A stretch of DNA of 64,000 nt from Motacilla alba alba (Eukaryota; Chordata; Aves; Passeriformes; Motacillidae). Under the pieces are notes generated by a model. The model saw only the letters and a list, made by a program, of their open reading frames with translations. It was not told the origin of the DNA and searched no databases. The stretch spans positions 24,314,518-24,378,517 of the forward strand of contig NC_052046.1 in the NCBI RefSeq assembly GCF_015832195.1, written 5' to 3'. Below, piece after piece: positions 11,447 through 64,000 of the stretch. The position numbers and the translations under genes are program-made. Numbering within the stretch: position 1 is the stretch's first letter; each line of letters opens with the position of its first letter.

Positions 11447-14400
11447 GTAGTGGAATTTGTCACAAAGAAGAAACAGGAAAGTCAGATAAAAGGATTTGGT
11501 TTCATTGACAGACAAGCTATAAGGACAAAAATAACCTGCTCACTTAAAATTACAGACTGTAGCAGAAACAAAAAAGAAAATGTTAAAACTCACATTAGAA
11601 TTTCTTGTTACTCATTACACCTTCTAAGAAAGTCTATGACACGTTAGAAATTTACAGTTCACAACTGCCAAGAACTCATAGAACTTTCTCTTTTTTGCTC
11701 CTGCCCTCACATACAGCTTCATATTTTCTAACACATTATATAAACCCTCTTATACTTCCTTGCCTTGTATGATTGGACAATGGAGTCTTACATGCTAGTC
11801 TGAAAGCAATGGTATTTCTCTTACATTTCTTTAAGTTTTAGGGTTGACTTAGCTCTCTTCTTAGCTTCTCTTCTCTTAGCTCTCAAGTAACAAATCCCTG
11901 TCTCTAAGGTGTTTCTTCCTGTTAAACTGAGTTCTCAGCTCTACTTCTAAGTGGAATCATTAACTTCTATAGTCTTTTGGAAGAATTAAGGCTTGGTATC
12001 AATAATTTCAGAAAGAATTTTTATCCAATCTTGTTGGTAAGACCTGGAGACAGAGATCTATATTTTAATACATGAATGATCTGTCTTAGACAAGACCTCA
12101 GAAATCTGAGGTCCCATTGCCCTTCTTTTATTTACATTAGCAGTAAATGAAATATGTAATTAGTTTAAAAATCAACTTGAGAAAATAGATACAGAGACAC
12201 TGTTATGTCTTCAGTAAAGTACATGCAGGTAACACTTTATAGCCATTTTTTCTTCCAATGCTATTGTATCCTTTTAATTCTTATTTATTGTGTCTTGCAG
12301 GAATATTTTGAGGATTAAATTCTGAATGACAGTACAAACACTTTGGAGGAATAAATATATTCTGCATTTTTGCAACTCTTCTCAGCTTCAAAATCACTGC
12401 TTTCCATCACTCTCTCTAGCAAAGAATTGATTGTTTTTGTTGTATGCACCAGTATAGTATAGGTCTTTTCCAAACACCCCTTCATATTTTATATGTTACA
12501 TGTTAAGTACAGAAGCATGATTCCTCTTTCAGACAGCACTCCTGCTTATCCTCCATTTAGTAACTGTAATAAACTGTTCACATATTATTCCTTCAAATTC
12601 TTTAGTCTATTTTTCCTAACAGCATTAGGATTAAGTAACAAGCCTTAGCTTTGAGCTGAATTCTGCACACTCTAATACCTCTTCTCACAGAGAGACTCAG
12701 ACACTGAAAACTGTTACTCTTTATAAACTTATTTATACCTAGAAGTACTGAAGTAACAAAAGACTACTCATTACTATAACTTCTAGCATGACCTACCCAT
12801 TATACTGCCACAACTCAGAGGGAAAAAACCAGTCTTATGCAACTTGCACCAAGTCTAATGTAATGCATTTTTTCAGTTGGTCCAATTAGAGAATTGCATT
12901 ACTCCAGTACAAAGGGCATAGTTTTCAAGGTTTTGGCCAAATGTAACCAATATACTAGCAATGTACAATATAAAACATGTTGGTTTGCTAGAACTGATGC
13001 CTAAGAGTGGCCTTCCTGTAGCACAGAGGAAGCTCCAAACATCTGCATTTGTAAACACTTGTAGTGTTAGCTCTCTTAGATTGGAATATGAGCAGGGGAA
13101 GCTTGTGACTGAAATAGGCATGCAAATAAAATTTTCAGGTGTAAATATAATGTTATATATAGTAGCATATAGTTATGCTACTTTATGATTCTTAACTTCC
13201 AGTAAATTAGAAAAACTAAAGCTACAGTGATGCATTACAAAGAATTGGCATTTTATGCATAAGGCTGCATAACAAGGCTTATCAAATGAAAAACAGGTTC
13301 CTGCTAACACACGGTCACAGAGGAGGGCCTGCAGCACAAGAAGTGCCTTAATGATTGGAGCTCATTAAACAAGGGTGCATATTCCATCAGACCTGCCCAA
13401 TATAATGCCTTTTGCTGTAACATTCTACCTGCCAAGTGTACCTGATCAATGCTTTACAAACCAGGCCAGATGGCCAGCCATGTGAATTTGGGAAGACAAA
13501 TCATGAATGAGATCTCTGGAAGTTTATGATACACCACCAAGCAAACAACGAAAGCAAGAAAGGTGCCAGATGAACAAGACTTGGATGATATAACTGTTGC
13601 AAACCCTGAAAAAGGCAGTCTGCCCTAGAAATGATATAACAGCTCTCTAAAAGAGAGTTATGACATATTAAACCTACTAACATGTAGAAGCTGACGTATT
13701 TTGATTGTTCAGGTTAATATCTAAGAAGAGAAAGAAAAGTGTGGTTTACACTCAGTTTATACTTTTGTTAGCTAAACATTGAGAAGGAAACAGTAACAGA
13801 CGTAACACTTATTTGACATCTAAGGTCTACACCCTGCAGCTGCTTTTGGAGAGAATTAATGCTTCCAACAAATGTGTGGTAACTTAGATCAAATAAAACT
13901 GTACTTTAAAGAAAAGTATGAGCTCTTCTCAGCTGTACTGATGCATATTGACTTTAAAGGCTCATTATAACCATATAAATGCCCCTGTTTATATTACTTG
14001 TTTCAGCTTTTTAGCAAGATATTCATCCAATGCAGAGATACAGTGTTTCTGTAGCGGTCCAATTGTGTACAGATACTCTGTTCAGACAAGGTAGCAATCT
14101 GTTAAAACTTCAGTTGATTGTAATGCGCAGTTTTAAGTGAAGCCTTAGTTATGCTTGTCCAGCAACCAGTTTGTTGTTCAATTTAATTAAATTCATATAG
14201 TTAAGAAATTTTATGCATACATTTGTACCAGCCAAAGGTGTTATTTTTAACTTGAAAATAATTTAAATGATGTACTGACATATTTTTTAAGGAATCACAT
14301 AAATAATGTAAGAAATTTATAATTAAATCATGAAAAAATCTCTATGCTTAGTTGGTCAAACTTAACCTGTGTATCTAAACTACTCACTTTTTCTTTTTTC

Positions 14401-16274
14401 TTCTGTAATTCCAATTTCTGTGCACTGCAGTTGACAAATCCACCTGCACTTAAGTATTGGCAGATTACTGACATTTAAATCTAACAAGACGTTGTATCTT
14501 ACATAAAATTCTTTTGGAACAACCACTTCTGATCAACTGTTTGTGAAGACCTAAGCAAGCGGCAGATCTAAACGAAACTGATTTCTAACAAGAGTAATCT
14601 GAAAGTGGCCCACAGACTAAACTGATAAAAAATTCAGACTAGCTTTTCCTCCCCTAGACCTGAATGCACTGAATCAATTGATTTTTCTTTCAACTAATTC
14701 TATAAAATAACGGAGTTTTTGTCACTGTTGTTTTTCTCTAAATCTTATCTCTCTAGTCTTTAGCACTTTGTAGCTGGCTGATTGGTTAGGCCAAGTGAAG
14801 ACAGGATTCTGCGTATGGTAAAAATAAAATGGGTGTGAGAAGTGAAGAAGGCAAGAAAGAAGGCAAGAAAGTCTCAAGTCACAGGATAATGACTGTGTTA
14901 CTTACATAAATTGCTATTGATGGCTTCTTAGTAGAAGAGAGAATGTAAAATTAAATGGAATAACAGTAGGGATACAAAATTAATGAAATGAAGCAAACTA
15001 GACTATACCTGCTGCATTTAACAGCTACTCAAGAGAAAGAAAATCTTTGCTACAAAATTATATCTCCGGTTGTGGTCTTTGAGTTCTTCAGGACATGTTT
15101 TAGAACTACCTGAAGGGCAGAAGCAGAAGAATCAAAGTACTAAATGTGGTGAAGAAGTTGTTTAGAAAGAAGAGAATAAAAAACAAAGAAGCCAGAACAT
15201 AACTTAGTGCATAGTTAAATCTTAAGGCTCTTTCTTGCATCTATCTTGCCTCACTAAAAACTGCTAGATGCAGTATTGAAGGCTTCAGTACTTTAAAAAG
15301 GAAAAGCTTCTCTATCCAGAACTTCTCAATGTTAAGAATAGAACAGTGGTAAGTCCTTTCTTAAACATAAGTTACTGTGATAAACATGAACCTATACCAG
15401 AGTTAGAAAGATAAATAACCTGAAAACATAGACATTGAAAGTGATTCTGTTCACTGCATAACAGTGCAGCTGTCTTGTACAGTGCATTGATTATCTCTTG
15501 TCTATTAGCAGAAATCCAACTCACAAACTGTTGGTGTGGGGTAAATCAGTGACTCCTTAGGCACAATAAATATTCTCGCCCACACCCTGGTGAGGTGCTA
15601 GAAACTTGGAATACAGCTTCACAAAAAAAACCCAATTTAATTCTTTATTTTATATTTAATTATATTTTTTCCACAGGTGGTAGCTTTCTGTAATGAGAAA
15701 AAGCTTTGTCCATCTGTCCTTAAAATGTTGTGCATTATGTGTATTTCTTTCTTGATGCAGACTGAAAGCTGTGCATACCAGAAGTCAGTTTTACTTATGG
15801 TATAAAATGCTGCTATAGATATATGCTGCTAAAGATAGCAATGTCATCTATACTTTACTATGACATCTGGAAAAGAAGGAATTGGTTAAAGATGCAATAT
15901 GAAGAAGTTCTTATGGGAAAGAAAAGTTCTTCTCTCACGTGGAAGTGGAGAAAGATCTCCAGACAATGTTTTGGCAATTTTTAAGCACTCTAAGTAACAA
16001 TTGCTGATACTGTCACGCTGCATAGGGGATCACTGCATGTGTAGCTGCATGGTGACCTAGTTCAGACAGTTAAGTGGCTAGATTTTGGCTCTCATACCAG
16101 ATGAGGTTGGTATCACAGCAGTTCTAACTCCAGTTATTTAAATATTTGTGAAAACATACCTTCAAAAAGGATTTCCAAGGCTGAGAGCTGAGAAACTCTA
16201 CTAAACAAATCTAAAATTAACAAAACTGAAAAAGCCAAGAAGATTATTAAGTAAAATACAACCAAACATGTAGG
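11447..16274. other. Intergenic DNA, no gene or named repeat
   Basis: 4.8 kb, AT-rich. A short perfect repeat GAAGGCAAGAAA occurs twice near 14848. A less AT-biased unique stretch at about 13250-13500 could be a conserved non-coding element, which I cannot test here. Confidence 0.5.
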
Positions 16275-16640
16275 TGTGCTAGTTTTGGCTGGGATAAAAT
16301 TAGTTTTCCTCACAATAGCTGGAATGAGGCTATGTTTTGGATTTGTGCTGGAAACAGTGTTGAAAAAACAAGTATGTTTTAATTACTGCTGATCAGGGCT
16401 TATGCAGAATCAGTGCTTTTCCTGCTCTTCATCCTGTCCCACCAGTGAGGAGGCTGGAGGTGCACAAGGAGTGGAAGCCAGGAGAGTTGAGCCCATATGA
16501 CCACAGAGATGTTTCCGACCATATGGTGTCATGCTCAGTATATAAAACTGAGGGGAAAAGAAGGATAGTGGGATAGGTGATAGGGCACTGCTCCCCTAGG
16601 GATGGCTGAACAACCACCTGCCCGTGGGAAGGGGTTAGGT
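16275..16640 (+). mobile_element. ERVL-like LTR, 3' part lost
   Basis: It begins TGTGCTAGTTTTGGCTGGGA and continues with GAGGCTATGTTTTGGATTTG, CCACCAGTGAGGAGGCTGG, ACCATATGGTGTCATGCTCA and a TATA-like GTATATAAAACTG. This is the well-known avian ERVL LTR order. The U5 end is shortened and no target-site duplication is evident. Confidence 0.85.
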
Positions 16641-17360
16641 ATTTTTTTCTAATTTACCTCAATTTAAAAGTTATTTTCATTTTGACACCCTTCAAACTTG
16701 AGTCCATTGCTCTTTGCAGCACTCTTATCTATCACAAAATATTCTCTGTTAAGATGACTTAGGCAAACTTCAGTGCTTCAATAAGGAACATAGTATAATT
16801 ATCCCCTTGTTGTAAACTTTCAAGCTGTTTTCTTGTTCAAGCAATTCCTAAATGCATTTTTCTTAACCCCAGAGGGATTTTTTCTCTGCCATCCATCAGA
16901 GATTTTGTGGTGATCTCCTATACGGTGCTTGAGAACTGAGCCCGTGTGTATGCCTCATCTGGCCTCTGCAGCTCCTCAGACAGGGAATTATTGAGTGTGA
17001 CAGCCAACACCACATCATGCTTGGTGCACTGAACTGAAGGTTCCTTGGTAGGCTCCAGGAACCCTAACCAACTCAGCTGCAAGGTGGTGTGTACATCAGC
17101 TGTCCCACACATGAATGAGCACCAAGGCAGCCAGCATTGCTCACCCTGGAAGAGTAACCATGAGTTAAGGTCTCCAGCTGAGTGACTGTGGCTCACATCT
17201 GGGTCCTGGCCAACACAACTCTTCAAGCCTGAATTAATTTGACAGCTGCTGTGACTATCTTCCTCTTGTATACCCACAGGGTGAGTAGCTTCCTTCAGGA
17301 TCTCCTTCACTGATGACGCAACTGTTTTCCTGCTGATTTGACCTCTTTCATCCTTGCAGG
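16641..17360. other. Unassigned sequence upstream of the CpG island
   Basis: A 130-codon open frame lies on the minus strand (16918-17310), but I recognise no family and there is no supporting splice structure. Left unassigned. Confidence 0.4.
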
Positions 17361-17467
17361 GTGTTCAAAGGTCTGGTGCCAGACGTCAGTCAGTAATGTC
17401 CTCACAATCCTCTTGCAGAGTGACAGAGCCTTACAGCGCAGGTGTGCTTTCACGGGGAACAGGGCAG
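17361..17467 (+). other. Exon-like segment upstream of CHD1 (unproven)
   Basis: 107 bp bounded by a good acceptor (TTTCATCCTTGCAG) and a strong donor (CAG|GTAAGC). It could be an alternative upstream 5' UTR exon or a lncRNA exon. No coding homology recognised; splice-like borders also arise by chance. Confidence 0.25.
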
Positions 17468-17779
17468 GTAAGCTGCTTCCACTTTCCAGCGCCGTGTTGT
17501 GTTGTTTACAGCACACTCTCACTCAGCTGCTACTTTCCTTTGCCACTCTGGGAGCATTTGGATACACAAAATACTTTTTTGCTTGTGTGTTGTTTTTTTC
17601 GGGGTTAGGCTGTTCGTTTTTTTTTCCAATAACGACCATGCATCTCATTAAACCATGCTGATCACTGGCAAGGTGTGGGCATAAGAGACCGGGTGTAGAT
17701 ATTTGGATGCAAGGAGGAAGGCCAACTCCCTGCCAAGGAACGGCCCAAACCTCCTTAAGCATGCTTCAGCACCGCTTGT

Positions 17780-19330
17780 GACCGCGTGAAGGAAAAAACG
17801 CGGTTGCATTTGTCGTCGGGCCGTGATTTTACACCGAAAACTGCAAACAAAACCCCTGCGCCGCGCAGCGCAGTATCATGCGGCCCGCTTCGGGCTGCGG
17901 CCGCAGCGCTCATCTCATGGCGCTTCTCGGGCAGCGCCCTGCGCCTGCACGCCGGGATGGGAGTATTCCTAGCGCTAGGCAGAAGGGAGGTAAGGACAGA
18001 TAGCGGACGGGAGCTGCAGCCAGCCGGCCGGCTTCCGCCGTGCTGTGCGAGGCCCGCCGGTGGGACTGCTGCTTATCGCCCCCGCCCGAGGCTCCTCCTC
18101 CCGCTGCCGGTCGGTCCCAGGGCGCAGGGCTGACATCACGCTCGGGGTTTCCATCCGATCGCGGGAGGGGGAGGCTGAACGGAGCGGCGGCGTGATGGCG
18201 GCGGTCGCCAGGACTTAGGAGTCGGCGGCGGAGCGGAGCTGCGCCCACTCCGGTTCTCCCTGCGCCCCTCCCAACGTGGTCCTAACCCCATTGTTCGAAC
18301 GACAGAGCGAGCGAGCCCGCGGCGCGGGCAGCGCGGAGCAGGCAAGAGCAGCGGCGGCCGCCCAGGCCCGGCCGCGGGAGCCGCCTGCGACCCGGGTCTG
18401 CGGTACGAGCGGCAGTACGCCCCGCGGGGCGCATCGAGGTCTCGGGCCTTGGGGGTCCCTGGGAGTATTGGGTCGGCCGGGCCTCACGCACCGCAGGTAG
18501 GCAAAGGCGGCCATGGCTCCCTTCGCCGGCCGGGAGCTGTGCAGCTGCCGGAGATGAAAGCCGGAGGGGGGCGGGCGGTGCGAAGGAAATGCGGCCCCGC
18601 TGCCGGTCTCGAGGGGGTCGATGCCTAGCGCCGGGCTGGCTCCTCGGGCCCTCTGCCTGCTCTCCGCCGAGAGAGGGAGGGATTCTTCGGGACCGAGGTG
18701 GGCAGTGTGGTCGAGCTGCTCCCGCGCGCTCCTGGGGGGGGAGCCAGTGCAGAGCCGCCCGGGCGGCCCGGGAGCGGCTCCGCTTCGGGCCGCGGGGGGC
18801 GCCGGGGGGAGCGACCGTGGAGGGCGGCGGCGGCCTTGGAAGCTCTGCCAGAGAGCGGCGCCCGTGCAGGCCGCGCCGATTGCGATGCGAGCGGGCGCCG
18901 CTGCCCGCGCTCCCTGTGGGCGGGCAGCGAGAGAGTGGCGCGGGCGGTAGAGGATGAGAGTCGAGATCGGATCGACCTGGAGCAGAGAGCGGGCGGCGGG
19001 GAGAAAGTTTTGCCGCCGCCCGCGATGTTTTCTGGGTGCCCAAGGCGCAGCGGTTCGTGCCGTCGCGGGATCTCTCGGCGCCCCCCTACTTCCCCGCAGG
19101 GTGCCCAGTCGCTCTTCGCGGCCCCGCTGTGGCTGCGGGGCTCCTTCGGATCGCGCTCCCCTTCCTCATCGCCATTGTTCGGACCTCGTCGCGGTCCGGA
19201 GCGGCCCGGCAGTGTGAGCGCAGAGCAGTGCCCGCCCCAGAGCGCGTGTTCCGTCACCTCTGTCTTGATGGGCTCGGAGTTGGGCTATAGCTTGTTCCTG
19301 GGGAGCACCCCGGGGCAGGCAAGACCCTAA
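17780..19330 (+). promoter_or_regulatory. CHD1: CpG island: CHD1 promoter and probable non-coding exon 1
   Basis: An abrupt block of GC-rich, CpG-dense sequence in otherwise AT-rich DNA, directly upstream of exon 2. It has no TATA box at a sensible place, as usual for housekeeping promoters. A YY1-like ATGGCGGC core is at about 18194 and a TGACATCA (ATF/CRE-like) site at about 18131. Exon 2 begins at an acceptor, so a non-coding exon 1 must lie upstream, most likely here. Possible donors are GAG|GTAAGG (17989/17990) and CAG|GTAGGC (18496/18497); I cannot choose between them. Long open frames on both strands here are a by-product of high GC and are not called. Confidence 0.85.
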
Positions 19331-20284
19331 TCGCCTTCACACCGCTGAGTTCATGAGGGCGCGAGTTGATCTGATTATCACGAAGCTTATACTTGCGGCC
19401 TATTTACCGTGAGCCTAAACTTTCTCTGGCTGCATCAAATACTGACTGCGTAGTAATCAGGCCTAGGAGACTGATGTATATGGAATAATGATCATTCCAT
19501 CTCTGGGATCTTGCTGGTTTGATTTTGTGGGAGCTCGTGTACAGTCTTTTATCTTCCTGCTTCTGCCCACAACTGTAAGTGGGTAGCATTATGTGTGTTC
19601 CTGGAAATGCTTGCACTATGTTTTGTGTATGAAATACGTTTTACGAAGAAGACCTTAGCAGAACATTAATATATACCTACATCTTCTAGTAGGCATTTTT
19701 TCTTTAATATTTAGATTTGTTTTATCCTGAATTCAATAAAATGCCCAAAGTTAAAACATGACGTATAGTGCAGATAGACAGTAAACTGTTCTCACCCTGC
19801 AGTACTAAAGAAAATGTAATTTCTGTAATTTTTCATATTCTGGAGCTAGTAGTTCAGCAGAAATTGCCATCTTTATAGCACCATCCATGAAAAGTTGCAT
19901 AAAGAAGCATAATGGCAAAAAGAAGTGTATGCTATAGCCCTGCTGCTGTCAAACAAAAAGCAAGACAGTTTTTCCTTGCATTTTGTGTATTTTATTTAGA
20001 TCTTCCATAAAAAAAAATTATTATGAAGACCTCTTGTTCTCTGGACATTATTTTTTGTTGTTTTCCCAGACAGCGGGAATTTAATTTTTTTTCCTTAGAA
20101 AATGGTGATAAAATGATCAGCCATGAACATGTAATGCACAAAAAAAAGCTATTTTTGAGTTACAGATATGATGTCAAACATGCCTCCTTTCACTGTTAGT
20201 GGAAAAAAAAAAGTTTAATTTTGGTATATCTTTAATTGCAAACATACTTTAAAATTGTGTTTATGTTTTCCTGTCCTGTTTTAG

Positions 20285-20440
20285 GTGTTTTGGGAGAAAT
20301 CTTGAATACCCGCCGAGAACACTAAAGCAAACACATACAGTGTCTGGAAAACACACAAAGTAGCAAGAAGTGTATTTCTGATATCCACCTTGTACCTTGA
20401 GTGGACTTCTATTTATTTTTTAAACTTTTTAATATTTACA
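20285..20440 (+). other. CHD1: CHD1 5' UTR part of exon 2
   Basis: Starts after the acceptor TTTTAG at 20279-20284 and runs to the ATG. It has an in-frame TGA at 20303-20305 and no ATG, so it cannot add N-terminal residues and carries no upstream ORF start. The stretch just before the ATG is very AT-rich. The intron before it (from the CpG island to 20284) is AT-rich and shows nothing recognisable. Confidence 0.85.
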
Positions 20441-63500
<43,060 letters not shown>

Positions 63501-64000
63501 GTGAGTATCTTTCACACAGTAAAGATACTTGCCATACATTCAGTTCTTCCTGTTAGTATCAATTTGTATTTCATCTTCTGCTTGGTTTAATAAAATTAAA
63601 CCACCTGAATGTCATCCTTTTCCCGTGGCCGCTACAACTGATGTTGCATTAGTACAAGCACATGGAAGACATCTATTTCAGTTTAATGATAAACGAATAA
63701 ATAAGGAATTATGAGTTTTCCAAATAGTTATTAAAATATTATACTCTAAATACACTAAATACTAGTGACATTGCTCAGTTTCAACTTTTTTTTTAAAGCA
63801 TTATCCCTGTATTTGCTAGAATTGCAAATCACAGTTGTAAAACTACTGGATTTTGCTCATGTGTTACTACTACTGGTAATGATTCGCAAGGTAAAGGCTT
63901 TTTTACTGAGGCTGAGAAAAATGTCAAAAAGCTCAGTTAGAAAGCGCAGCATAGAAAATTGTATTTCAAGACTTGCATATAAAAGCTGGTGTATACATCA

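Noticed and set aside
18282..19257. Long open frames of 253 and 210 codons on the minus strand, and a 210-codon frame on the plus strand, in the CpG island
   Set aside because: Arg/Pro/Gly/Ala-rich translations with no domain; long frames are expected by chance in such GC-rich DNA.

Overview
The window is vertebrate nuclear DNA, almost certainly from a bird and probably a songbird. It carries the 5' three quarters of one gene, the chromatin remodeller CHD1, on the + strand. The bird assignment rests on CR1 LINE tails, avian ERVL/ERVK-type LTRs, and a tRNA-derived SINE with a CR1-like tail (44588-44722) that looks like the passerine TguSINE1 type. In birds CHD1 lies on the sex chromosomes. Predicted intron sizes at the classical sexing-primer sites fit the Z copy (CHD1Z) better than the W copy; this is inference, not proof.

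Layout. 1-17.3 kb is gene-free upstream DNA. It holds an ERVL-like LTR, a CR1, a precise solo LTR (5251-5628), and a dense LTR graveyard at 6.8-11.4 kb in which three solo LTRs sit inside older elements. 17.8-19.3 kb is a CpG island, the CHD1 promoter and probable non-coding exon 1. 20.3-20.5 kb is exon 2 with the start codon. A 17.2-kb intron 2 follows, with two solo LTRs, a hAT transposase remnant and a CR1. From 37.7 kb to 63.5 kb there are 28 further coding exons (3-30, numbering local to this window). The gene continues beyond 64000.

The 29 coding exons join in frame with GT-AG borders to 4110 nt (1370 codons) without a stop. They encode, in order: an acidic serine-rich N-terminus, two chromodomains, the SNF2 ATPase (Walker A GLGKT, DEAH box, QARAHRIGQ arginine-finger motif), a linker, and the SANT/SLIDE-like DNA-binding region. 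The C-terminal part lies outside the window. Catalytic motifs are intact, so the gene looks functional.

The most interesting points outside the coding sequence are: a sense CR1 tail in intron 17 whose size would account for the Z/W length difference used in bird sexing; the nested LTR cluster, reconstructable from exact target-site duplications; the hAT transposase fragment in intron 2; and a 45-nt near-perfect palindrome in intron 7. I found no evidence of a wholly new biological system.
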